Made by a program: the position numbers and the translations under genes. The notes under the pieces were generated by a model. It saw nothing but the letters and a program-made list of their open reading frames with translations. It searched no databases and was not told the origin of the DNA. This document shows positions 24,277-32,131 of a DNA stretch of 64,000 nt, piece by piece. The DNA comes from 3-1-20CM-4-69-9 sp963833655 (lineage in GTDB: Bacteria; Actinomycetota; Thermoleophilia; Gaiellales; Gaiellaceae), in NCBI GenBank assembly GCA_963833655.1, contig CAWHYL010000004.1, forward strand, positions 310,001 through 374,000, read 5' to 3'. How positions within the stretch are numbered: the first letter of the stretch is position 1; each line of letters begins with the position of its first letter.

Positions 24277-25811
24277 ACCGCAAGCACCGTCGCGTCGTAG
24301 GGTGACGCGAGCGGTGTCTCCATCTTCATCGCCTCGAGCACCACGAGCGGCTGCCGCGCACGCACGCTGTCGCCCGGGCCGACCAGCACCTTGATGACCG
24401 TCCCGGGCATCTGGGCGACGACTGCGCTCCCCTCGCCGCCCGCCGCGCCGTGATCCGCGGCGGCCGTTGCGACGTCGGGCGGCGGCGTGGGTGGGGGAGG
24501 AGGCAGGTTCAGGCGGAACGGCGTTCGCCACGGCGCCGGCGCCTCGCGCAGGGGTGGGCGCGACAGCGGCGGATGCTCGACGAGGAAGGCCGTGGTCGCC
24601 TCGCCCGCGCGCACGACCGGGTGCGACACGAGCCAGCGCAGGAACGGGAGATTCGTCGTTACGCCCTCGACGACTGTCTCGGCGAGCGCGTCGCGCAGCA
24701 GCTCCAGCGACTCCGCCCGCGTCGTCCCGTGCGCGATCAGCTTCGCGATCATCGGGTCGTAGGCGATCCCGATCTCGTCGCCCTCCTCGACTCCCGCGTC
24801 GACGCGGATGCTCGAGGGGAGCCGTAGCCGCTCGATCCGACCCGTCTGGGGGAAGAACGTCCGCGGGTCCTCGGCGTAGAGGCGGACCTCGACCGCATGG
24901 CCGTGTCGGGGCGACTGTCCCTTGGACATGTCTTCGCCGCGGGCGATGCGGATCTGCGCCTTCACGAGGTCGATGCCGGTCACGAGCTCGGTCACCGGGT
25001 GCTCGACCTGGATGCGGCCGTTCAGCTCGAGGAAGTAGAAGTTGCGCCCGTCGAGCATGAACTCGGCGGTGCCCGCGTTCTCGTAGCCGACCGCACGCGC
25101 GAATGCCGCTGCGGCGTCGCTGATCGCTGTGCGCAGTGCGTCGTCGACCGCCGGTGAGGGTGCTTCCTCGAGCACCTTCTGGTGACGCCGCTGGATCGAG
25201 CAGTCGCGCTCGCCGAGCGGCCGGTCGCCGAGCAGCTGGATCTCGACGTGGTGCGGACGCTCGACGTAGCGCTCGCAGAAGACGCGATCGTCGCCGAACG
25301 CCGCCTTCGCCTCGCGCCGCGCGGCCCCGAGCCCGTCGTCGAGCTCCGCGCGCGTGCGCACGACGCGCATCCCGCGCCCGCCGCCGCCGGCTGCTGCCTT
25401 CACGACGAGCGGGAAGCCGATCTCGTCCGGGTCGCCGGTCGGCACGACCGGCACGCCCGCCGCGTGCGCGATCCGCTTCGCTTCGAGCTTGTCGCCGCCC
25501 GCGCGCAGCGCCTCGGGCGGCGGCCCGACCCAGAGCAGCTCCGCGGCGTTCACGGCCTCTGCGAAATCGGGGTTCTCGGCAAGGAAGCCGTAGCCGGGAT
25601 GGATCGCGTCTGCGCCCGTTTGCTTCGCTGCTCGGATGTGCTCCTCGGAGAAGAGGTAGCTCGCGATCTCCACCGTCTCGTCCGCGGAGCGCGCGTGCAG
25701 GGAGCCCTTGTCATCCGGCGCGACGACGGCGACGGTCGCGATGCCGAGCTCGCGGCACGTGCGGAAGACGCGGACGGCGATCTCGCCGCGGTTCGCGACG
25801 AGGAGCTTCAC
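24216..25811 (-). CDS. accA: Biotin carboxylase with C-terminal biotin-carrier domain
   Basis: Alpha subunit of an acyl-CoA carboxylase, 531 residues. Biotin carboxylase: KLLVANRGEIAVRVFRTCRE, ATP-grasp glycine loop KAAAGGGGRGMRVV, EEAPSPAV, and LELNGRIQVEHPVTE. After a Pro-rich linker (PPPPPTPPPDV) the BCCP domain carries the biotinylated Lys in VLEAMKMETPL. It is shorter than methylcrotonyl-CoA carboxylase alpha (about 650) because the BT middle domain is missing. The likely carboxyltransferase partner lies at 52971-54530. GTG 25811 overlaps the upstream gene. Last gene of a five-base-overlap minus operon; its 3' end overlaps the DUF2269 gene. Confidence 0.9.
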   Translation of the reverse strand: MKLLVANRGEIAVRVFRTCRELGIATVAVVAPDDKGSLHARSADETVEIASYLFSEEHIRAAKQTGADAIHPGYGFLAENPDFAEAVNAAELLWVGPPPEALRAGGDKLEAKRIAHAAGVPVVPTGDPDEIGFPLVVKAAAGGGGRGMRVVRTRAELDDGLGAARREAKAAFGDDRVFCERYVERPHHVEIQLLGDRPLGERDCSIQRRHQKVLEEAPSPAVDDALRTAISDAAAAFARAVGYENAGTAEFMLDGRNFYFLELNGRIQVEHPVTELVTGIDLVKAQIRIARGEDMSKGQSPRHGHAVEVRLYAEDPRTFFPQTGRIERLRLPSSIRVDAGVEEGDEIGIAYDPMIAKLIAHGTTRAESLELLRDALAETVVEGVTTNLPFLRWLVSHPVVRAGEATTAFLVEHPPLSRPPLREAPAPWRTPFRLNLPPPPPTPPPDVATAAADHGAAGGEGSAVVAQMPGTVIKVLVGPGDSVRARQPLVVLEAMKMETPLASPYDATVLAVHVAEGDRVASGALLIELEK

Positions 25812-26371
25812 GCGAGCGCGCGCGCGAGCGCCTCGCGTCCGTTCGTCAGTACGGGATTGCCGTGGGCCGGCAGCACGACTTCGACCGGCAGGTCGAGCAG
25901 CGGCAGCAACGCGCGCCGCGTCTGCTCGAGCCCTTCGGCGCTCCGTGCCCACGGTGTGATCCGCAACCCGCCTGCCCCGTCGCCGAGAACCGCGTCTCCG
26001 AACACGACGGCGCGCGGCCGCTCCAGCCAGTATGCGACCTCGTCCGCACGCTCCGCGCTGAAGGCGCGCACACCCGCGACCTCACCACCCACGCGCGCGC
26101 CGTAGCGGCGCACGATGTCGTCACGGTTCCGCTCGTGGAAGAAGATTGTCGTGAGGACGACAACGGGCTTCCGGCTCTCCGTCACCTCCGCGTCGAGGTC
26201 CGCCCAGAGCTCGTCCGGCACGAGCGGATCGACGAACACGAGTGCATCGTCGGCGTGGAACAGCGCGCTCGCGACGTCGGTGTACGACGCATCGAGATCC
26301 CCTTCGACGGGATCGAACTCGGGATGAGGGCCGGCCCAGCGCTTGAGGCCTGGACGGAGCTCCTCGATCAC
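25808..26371 (-). CDS. Degenerate metallo-beta-lactamase-fold protein
   Basis: Protein of 187 residues. The overall order fits an MBL fold: ADDALVFVDPLVPD, then VVVLTTIFFHERNRDDIVRRYG where the HxHxDH metal motif should be, and VVLPAHGNPVLTNGREALA matching the PGHG-region near the C-terminus. Only one His of the canonical motif remains. It is either a mono-metal or non-catalytic relative. Overlaps its neighbours by four bases on both sides, between the FAD oxidase and the biotin carboxylase. Confidence 0.65.
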   Translation of the reverse strand: MIEELRPGLKRWAGPHPEFDPVEGDLDASYTDVASALFHADDALVFVDPLVPDELWADLDAEVTESRKPVVVLTTIFFHERNRDDIVRRYGARVGGEVAGVRAFSAERADEVAYWLERPRAVVFGDAVLGDGAGGLRITPWARSAEGLEQTRRALLPLLDLPVEVVLPAHGNPVLTNGREALARALA

Positions 26372-27735
26372 GCCTTCTTGCCGGGGTTGAGCAGGTTCTG
26401 CGGGTCGAACGCGTGCTTGATCGCCGCGTGCAGCTCGAAGGCGCGCGGCCCGAGCTGGCGCTCGAGCCAGTTGCGCTTGACGAAGCCGACGCCGTGCTCG
26501 CCGGAGATCGTCCCGCCGAGGCGGAGCGCGATGTCGAACAGCGCCTCGGACAACTGCGGCGCCAGCGCAAGCTCACGTTCGTCGTCGCCCGCGAGCAGGA
26601 ACGTCGTGTGCAGGTTCCCGTCGCCGGCATGCCCCCACGATGCGGCGGGGATGCCGACGCGCTTCCCGGCATCGAGCGACGCCTCGATCGCCTCGCCGAG
26701 CCGGTCGAGCGGCACCGCGATGTCCTCGCTCGCCTTGCCGCCGCGCTGCGCGTCGACGACGAGCGCGAGCCCGTCGCGCCAGCGCCAGAGCGCCGCGATC
26801 TCCTGCGGCGCCTGCGGGGCGTACAGCGCGAGGGCGTCCTCGCCGAGGACCTCCAGCAGCTCCCCGCGAACGCGCGCGGCCTCGTCGTGCGACCCGTCGG
26901 CCTCCGCGAGCACCGCAAACGCGCCCGCCGGCGCGTCCCCGGGGAACGTCGGCCCCGCGTAGCGCATCGTCTCCGAATCGAGGTACTCCAGCGCCGCCGC
27001 AGGGAGGCCTGAACCGACGACGCGCTCGATCGCGGCGGCTCCAGCGCGCACGCCGTCGAAGAAGCCCACGACCGGCCAGGCGGCCTCCGGCGCCGGTGTC
27101 AGGCGGAGCCACGCCGACGTGATCACGCCGAGCGTTCCCTCGGAACCGACGAGCAGGTGCTTCAAGTCGTAGCCGGCGACGTCCTTGCGCACAGGCCCGC
27201 CGAAGCGGACGACCTCACCCGGCGGGACGACGACCTCGAGCCCGAGCACCCAAGCGCCGGTGACGCCGTACTTGTACGCGTGTGGTCCGCCGGCATTCGT
27301 CGCGATGTTGCCGCCGATCTGGGACTGCTCCGCGGCGCCTGGATCCGGCGCGAACAGCAGGCCGCCCTCGCGCGACACCCGCCGTACCTCCGACGTGCGC
27401 ATCCCCGCCTCGACCTCGATCCGCCACAGCAGCGGATCGAACGAGCGCACGCGGTCGAGCCGCTCGAGCGAGAGGACGACGCCGCCGTCGAGCGCGACGG
27501 AGCCACCCGCGTAGCCGGTGCCGCCGCCGCGCGGCACGACCGCTACGCCGCGCTCGTAGCACCATGAGACGACCTCCGCGACCTCGTCGGCGGCGCGCGG
27601 CAGCGCGACGGCGTCCGCGCGGCCGTGCAGCCCGCGAGCTTCGGTCATGTCGTCGAGATACGCAGCAGTCGGCGCGACGACGTCGGCGGCGACGGCGGCG
27701 CGGAGCTCGCGTTCGATGGAGACGACCGCGCTCAT
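26368..27735 (-). CDS. FAD-linked oxidase, GlcD/lactate dehydrogenase type
   Basis: VAO-family flavoprotein of 455 residues for oxidation of 2-hydroxyacids such as glycolate or D-lactate. FAD-binding PCMH domain: VVPRGGGTGYAGGSV, QIGGNIATNAGGPHAYKYG and LLVGSEGTLGVIT. C-terminal domain: GHAGDGNLH and GGTISGEHGVGFVKR, then FDPQNLLNPGKK, which is the standard ending. ATG 27735 lies just after the stop of the MocA-type gene. The operon with that gene and a sugar ABC importer next door suggests a sugar-acid role, which is inference. Confidence 0.9.
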   Translation of the reverse strand: MSAVVSIERELRAAVAADVVAPTAAYLDDMTEARGLHGRADAVALPRAADEVAEVVSWCYERGVAVVPRGGGTGYAGGSVALDGGVVLSLERLDRVRSFDPLLWRIEVEAGMRTSEVRRVSREGGLLFAPDPGAAEQSQIGGNIATNAGGPHAYKYGVTGAWVLGLEVVVPPGEVVRFGGPVRKDVAGYDLKHLLVGSEGTLGVITSAWLRLTPAPEAAWPVVGFFDGVRAGAAAIERVVGSGLPAAALEYLDSETMRYAGPTFPGDAPAGAFAVLAEADGSHDEAARVRGELLEVLGEDALALYAPQAPQEIAALWRWRDGLALVVDAQRGGKASEDIAVPLDRLGEAIEASLDAGKRVGIPAASWGHAGDGNLHTTFLLAGDDERELALAPQLSEALFDIALRLGGTISGEHGVGFVKRNWLERQLGPRAFELHAAIKHAFDPQNLLNPGKKA

Positions 27736-27736
27736 C

Positions 27737-28855
27737 TCATGCGCTTGTCTCGAGGTCGCGGAAGCGAAGCTGTTCACGTCGACCGCTCGCGCTCGAGCGC
27801 ACGATCGCCTCGCCGACCTCGGACGCGCGGTACCCGTCCTCGAACGTGGCGCCGTGCGGTGCGACGTCGCTGTCGTCGGCGATCGCGCGCAGGAAGTGGT
27901 GCGCCTCGTGCACGAACGTGTCGCCCCAGCCGACGATGTGCCCCGGCGGCCACCAGAGGTCCATGAACGGATGGTCAGCCTCCGTCACCAGCACCGACCG
28001 GTAGCCCCGCACGCGGTCCTCGCCGTCGATGAAGACCTGCAGCTCGTTCATCCGCTCCATGTCGAAGTAGAGCGACCCACGCGTGCCGTTGATCTCCCAC
28101 TGAAAGGCATTCCGCCGTCCAAGCGCGAGGCGTGTCGACTCGATCGTCCCGACGGCGCCGCTCTCGAACTCGACGGCGGCTTCGATCGCGTCGTCGACCC
28201 TGCGATCGCGCACGAACGTCTTCACGAGCCCGGCGACGGAGCGGAGCTCGCCGACGAGGTAGCGCGCGAGGTCGATCACGTGTGTGCCGAGATCGCCGAG
28301 GGCGCCCGAACCGGCCTGGTCGGGATCGAAGCGCCACGTGTCGAGTGTCGGGTCGTCGGCCCAGTCCTGCAGGTACCGGCCGCGGAAGTGCCGGATCTCT
28401 CCGAGCGCGCCCTCGTCGATCAGCTCGCGCGCGAGGCGCACGGCGGGGACGAAGCGGTAATTGAATCCGCACAGGTGCTTGACTCCGGTCTCCGCCACGC
28501 GGCGCCACACGTCGTAGCTCTCGTCGGCGGTTCGCCCGAGCGGCTTCTCGCAAAGAACGTGCTTGCCGGCTTCGGCTGCGGCGATCGTCGGATCGGCGTG
28601 GAGCGCGTTCGGGCCGCCGTTGTCGAACAGGCCGACGCGCTCGTCCGCCACGATCTCGCGCCAGTCCGTCGTCCACCGTTCGTAGCCGTAGCGGCGCGCC
28701 GCCTCGGCGACGGCGCTCTCGTTCCGCCCGGCGATTACGACCAGCCGTGGGACGAGCGGCGGCGGCCAGGCGAGGTACTCCAGCGTGCGGAACGCGCGCG
28801 AGTGCGCCTTGCCCATGAAGGCATAGCCCAGCATGCCCACACCGATGTCGGCCAT
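27737..28855 (-). CDS. Gfo/Idh/MocA-family oxidoreductase
   Basis: NAD(P)-dependent sugar or inositol dehydrogenase family, 372 residues. Rossmann start is IGVGMLGYAFMGKAHSRAF. The EKP motif is present in GKHVLCEKPLGRT. FNYRFVPAVRLARELIDEG and GDLGTHVIDLARYLVG (catalytic His/Asp region) are typical. First gene of the minus-strand operon, with TAGTAT six bases before its ATG. It diverges from the ABC importer, 96 bases apart, so shared control by the same sugar is plausible. Confidence 0.88.
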   Translation of the reverse strand: MADIGVGMLGYAFMGKAHSRAFRTLEYLAWPPPLVPRLVVIAGRNESAVAEAARRYGYERWTTDWREIVADERVGLFDNGGPNALHADPTIAAAEAGKHVLCEKPLGRTADESYDVWRRVAETGVKHLCGFNYRFVPAVRLARELIDEGALGEIRHFRGRYLQDWADDPTLDTWRFDPDQAGSGALGDLGTHVIDLARYLVGELRSVAGLVKTFVRDRRVDDAIEAAVEFESGAVGTIESTRLALGRRNAFQWEINGTRGSLYFDMERMNELQVFIDGEDRVRGYRSVLVTEADHPFMDLWWPPGHIVGWGDTFVHEAHHFLRAIADDSDVAPHGATFEDGYRASEVGEAIVRSSASGRREQLRFRDLETSA

Positions 28856-28890
28856 TGCGCGATACTAGGCAGGTCGACCGGGGACCGTCA

Positions 28891-28945
28891 TTTTCGGGTC
28901 AAGCGGAATGGAGCTAAAGTCTCCAGACCGGGCTACCTAGGAGGG
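28891..28945 (+). promoter_or_regulatory. Probable promoter/operator of the sugar ABC operon
   Basis: TAAAGT (28915-28920) could be a -10. It sits inside the inverted repeat TGGAG-N7-CTCCA (28909-28925), a plausible operator. AGGAGG at 28939-28944 is a strong Shine-Dalgarno eight bases before the GTG at 28952. A -35 near TTTTCG (28891-28896) is weak. Confidence 0.4.
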
Positions 28946-28951
28946 CATGGA

Positions 28952-30016
28952 GTGAAGAGATTCTCTCGCAAGCGAGGAACAGTGGGGCTCGTCGTCATCC
29001 TCGCCGTAGTAACGGGCGCGATCCTGGCTGGGAGCGCAACGGCCAGACAGTCCGCCAACATCCAGGTCTGCGTGCTGCTTCCGGACACGAAGTCATCCGT
29101 CCGCTGGGTGCAGTTCGACGCGCCTGATTTCGCCAAGGCCTTGAAAAAGGCCAAGGTGACCTACTCGATCACAAATGCGTTGAACGACCCGCAAAAGATG
29201 GTCTCACAGGCCGACTCGTGCCTCTCCCGCGGTGCGAAGGTGGCGATCGTCACCGACATCGCGCAGGGCACGTCGATCGCGATCGAGAAGAAGTTCGCCA
29301 AGGCCAAGGGCTACTCGATCGACTACGACCGGCAGGTCGTGGGCGGCATCGCGAAGGTCTACGTCTCGTTCGACGGCAAAGCCGTTGGCGCTGCGCAGGC
29401 GAGGGGTGTCGTCAACGCCCTGAAGGGCAAGTCGAAGCCCGTCCTGGCCGAGCTCTGGGGCGGCCCGACGGATCAGAACGCGTTCTGGTTCAAGAGCGGC
29501 AACGACGCGGTCCTGAACCCGCTGTTCAAGAGCGGCAAGCTGACGAAGGGCCCGCAGCAGTTCGTGCCGCTGTGGCTGGCGACCAACGCCCAGCCGATCT
29601 TCGAGCAGATGCTGCTGAAGACGAACAACAAGATCGACGGCGCTATCGCGGCGAACGACAACATCGCCGGCGCCGTCGTGGCCGCCCTCAAGGCAAAGAA
29701 GCTGAAGCCGATCCCACTGTCTGGACAGGACGCGACCGTCCAGGGCGTGCAGAACATCATCTCGGGCTGGCAGACGATGACCGTCTACAAGTACGTCCCG
29801 GTCGAGGTGAATGCGGCCGTCAAGGCAGCCGTCGCCCTGCTTCACCACAAGAAGATCCCGGGAATCAACGGGTTCCGCAAGAACGGCAGCAAGAAGGAGC
29901 CGACCGTTCAGTTGCCGGTCGTCTCGATCACCAAGAAGAACTACACGAGGCTCTTCAAGGACAAGTTCATCAAGAAGAGCGACGTCTGCGTCGGCGACTA
30001 CGCGCAGTACTGCTAG
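28952..30016 (+). CDS. Sugar ABC transporter substrate-binding protein (XylF/RbsB-like)
   Basis: Periplasmic-binding-protein-like sugar receptor of 354 residues. Signal sequence: VILAVVTGAILAGSATA. The mature part opens with IQVCVLLPDTKSSVRWVQFD, then VSQADSCLSRGAKVAIVTD and IDGAIAANDNIAGAVVAAL, and LSGQDATVQGVQNIISGWQT, the D-xylose-binding class pattern. Lys-rich and less GC-rich than neighbours, as usual for exported receptors. GTG 28952 follows a strong Shine-Dalgarno. A strong intrinsic terminator follows before the ATPase gene, consistent with higher expression of the receptor. Confidence 0.92.
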   Translation: MKRFSRKRGTVGLVVILAVVTGAILAGSATARQSANIQVCVLLPDTKSSVRWVQFDAPDFAKALKKAKVTYSITNALNDPQKMVSQADSCLSRGAKVAIVTDIAQGTSIAIEKKFAKAKGYSIDYDRQVVGGIAKVYVSFDGKAVGAAQARGVVNALKGKSKPVLAELWGGPTDQNAFWFKSGNDAVLNPLFKSGKLTKGPQQFVPLWLATNAQPIFEQMLLKTNNKIDGAIAANDNIAGAVVAALKAKKLKPIPLSGQDATVQGVQNIISGWQTMTVYKYVPVEVNAAVKAAVALLHHKKIPGINGFRKNGSKKEPTVQLPVVSITKKNYTRLFKDKFIKKSDVCVGDYAQYC

Positions 30017-30036
30017 GGCACAAGAGCACCGACGCT

Positions 30037-30071
30037 GTGGAGGCGCCCATCTGGGCGCCTCCACTGCTTTT
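30037..30071 (+). terminator. Strong intrinsic terminator between receptor and ATPase genes
   Basis: GTGGAGGCGCCCA (30037-30049) pairs perfectly with TGGGCGCCTCCAC (30052-30064), followed by TGCTTTT. Placed 20 bases after the receptor gene and 28 before the ATPase gene, it would attenuate expression of the downstream transporter genes. Confidence 0.85.
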
Positions 30072-30091
30072 GTGGTAGGAAACGCACCAGC

Positions 30092-30877
30092 GTGAGCGAG
30101 ACCCCGGTCCTGCAACTGCGCGGTATCTCCAAGTCGTTCGGCTCAGTGCAGGCGCTCACGGACGTCGACTTCGAGGTGCGCAACGGCGAGGTGATGGCGC
30201 TCGTCGGCGACAACGGTGCCGGCAAGTCGACGCTCGTCAAGTGCGTCGCGGGCACCCACAGCCCGGACGGCGGCGAGATCCTCTTCGAGGGGAAGCCGGT
30301 CCACGTCCACGGCCCGAAGGACGCGGCCAGGCTCGGCATCGAGGTCGTGTACCAGGACCTCGCGTTGTGCGACAACCTCGACGTCGTCCAGAACATGTAC
30401 CTCGGCCGTGAGGAGCGCGACTTGCTCTGGCGCCTGAAAGAGCCGATCATGGAGCAGCGCACGGGCGAGACCCTCCGGTCGCTCTCCGTGACGACCATCC
30501 GCTCGATCCGACAGCCGGTGGCGTCGCTCTCGGGCGGGCAGCGGCAGTCGGTCGCCGTCGCCAAGGCCGTGCAGTGGAACTCCAAGCTCGTCATCCTCGA
30601 CGAGCCAACCGCTGCGCTCGGCGTCGCCCAGACGCGGCAGGTGCTTGACCTCGTCAAGCGCCTGGCGGAGCAGGGCCTCGGCGTCGTGCTCATCTCGCAC
30701 AACCTCCACGACGTCTTCGAGGTCGCGACGCGGATCACCGTGCTGCGCCTCGGCCGCGACGTGGGTGTCTACGAGCGAGAGAAGACGAACCAGCAGGAAG
30801 TCGTGCAGGCGATCACCGCAGGGATTCCGACGAAGGTGGCGGGGATCCCGGAGACAGCACCGGAGCTGGCGACGTGA
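30092..30877 (+). CDS. Sugar ABC transporter ATP-binding protein (single domain)
   Basis: ABC ATPase of 261 residues. Walker A GDNGAGKST, Q-loop VYQDLALCDNLDV, signature LSGGQRQSVAVAKA, Walker B KLVILDEPTAAL and H-loop VLISHNLHDVF are all present. Most ribose/xylose importers use a double-length ATPase (RbsA/XylG, about 500 residues); this one is a single module and would have to homodimerise. GTG start after the attenuating terminator; GTGA overlap with the permease. Confidence 0.92.
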   Translation: MSETPVLQLRGISKSFGSVQALTDVDFEVRNGEVMALVGDNGAGKSTLVKCVAGTHSPDGGEILFEGKPVHVHGPKDAARLGIEVVYQDLALCDNLDVVQNMYLGREERDLLWRLKEPIMEQRTGETLRSLSVTTIRSIRQPVASLSGGQRQSVAVAKAVQWNSKLVILDEPTAALGVAQTRQVLDLVKRLAEQGLGVVLISHNLHDVFEVATRITVLRLGRDVGVYEREKTNQQEVVQAITAGIPTKVAGIPETAPELAT

Positions 30878-32127
30878 GCTCGGACGTCGACATCGCCGCA
30901 CCGGGAATCGGCCTCCCCGAAGGAGACGAAGCGGAGACGCAGGCGGGCGTCTGGCGTCGAGCGCTCGACAACCTCAAGACGGGCAATCTCGGGATCCTGC
31001 CGATCGGCCTCGGCCTGGTCCTCATCATCGTCTTCTTCAGCTTCAAGGCGACGAACTTCTTCACCGCCGATAACTTCAACAACATCATCGTCCAGATGGC
31101 CGGCTTGACGATGCTCGCCTTCGGCGTGGTCTTCGTCCTCCTGCTCGGTGAGATCGACCTGTCGATCGGATACCTGAGCGGGATCGCGGCTCTGGCCGTC
31201 GCCGAGTTCCAGCTGCCGGGCAGCGGCCATGCATATCCCGGTGTCATCGCGATCCTGATTGCCATCGGCATTTGCGCCGGCATCGGCGCAGCGCAGGGGT
31301 CGGTGGTTGCCTTCGTCGGCGTCCCGTCGTTCGTCGTCACGCTTGCAGGGCTCCTGATCTGGCAGGGAGTCATCCTGCAGGTCCTCGAGGTCAAAGGCGT
31401 GATCGTGATCCAGGACAACCTGATCAACGACCTCGCCAACTACTACTTCACCCCGAGGGCCGGCTGGCTGATCGCCGCCATCGTCACGGGCCTCTACGTC
31501 CTCGGCACGCTGGGCGGGGTCATCGGCAAGCGCCGCGCCCACGTGGCGATTCAAAGGCCTTTCATGATCGTCGCCAAGGTGGTCGGCGTCGCAGTCGCCT
31601 GCTTCGGCACCGTCGCGATCTCCAACCACGCCAGCGTGCCGGCCGGGCTGCCGCTGGCCGGCGTTCTCGTCGTCATCTTCCTGATCGCGTTGACCTTTCT
31701 GGCGAAGCGAACCCCGTTCGGCCGCCACGTCTACGCGGTCGGCGGGAGTGCAGAGGCCGCCCGCCGCGCCGGCATCAACGTCCCTCGCATCCGCATCATC
31801 GTCTTCATGATCTCCGGCGCGATGGCCGGGGTCGGAGGCGTGATCCTGGCCGCGCGGCTGAACTCGGTCGACCTGAACGTCGGCGGCGGCACGCTGCTTC
31901 TCGACGCGATCTCCGCTGCGGTCATCGGCGGCACGAGCCTGTTCGGCGGTCGTGGTGAGGTGCGCAGCGCCCTGATCGGCGCGCTCGTCATCGCCACCGT
32001 GTCGAACGGTCTCGACACGGCCGGCTACAAGACCGGCACGATCTACATCGTCACGGGCGTGATCCTCCTGCTCGCCGTGACGCTGGACACGATCGCGCGC
32101 CGGTTGCAGGTCCGCTCCGGCCGCTGA
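30874..32127 (+). CDS. Sugar ABC transporter permease (XylH-like)
   Basis: Membrane permease of 417 residues of the BPD_transp_2 family, with about ten or more helices. GEIDLSIGYLSGIAALAVAE is the diagnostic loop (in RbsC the same place reads GIDLSVG), and RRAGINVPRIRIIVFMISG with GGTSLFGGRGEVRSALIGAL are conserved. The length above 400 and the large central loop match XylH rather than RbsC. GTG start overlaps the ATPase stop. Ends four bases before the stop of the convergent giant gene. Confidence 0.92.
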   Translation: MSSDVDIAAPGIGLPEGDEAETQAGVWRRALDNLKTGNLGILPIGLGLVLIIVFFSFKATNFFTADNFNNIIVQMAGLTMLAFGVVFVLLLGEIDLSIGYLSGIAALAVAEFQLPGSGHAYPGVIAILIAIGICAGIGAAQGSVVAFVGVPSFVVTLAGLLIWQGVILQVLEVKGVIVIQDNLINDLANYYFTPRAGWLIAAIVTGLYVLGTLGGVIGKRRAHVAIQRPFMIVAKVVGVAVACFGTVAISNHASVPAGLPLAGVLVVIFLIALTFLAKRTPFGRHVYAVGGSAEAARRAGINVPRIRIIVFMISGAMAGVGGVILAARLNSVDLNVGGGTLLLDAISAAVIGGTSLFGGRGEVRSALIGALVIATVSNGLDTAGYKTGTIYIVTGVILLLAVTLDTIARRLQVRSGR

Positions 32128-32131
32128 TCTC

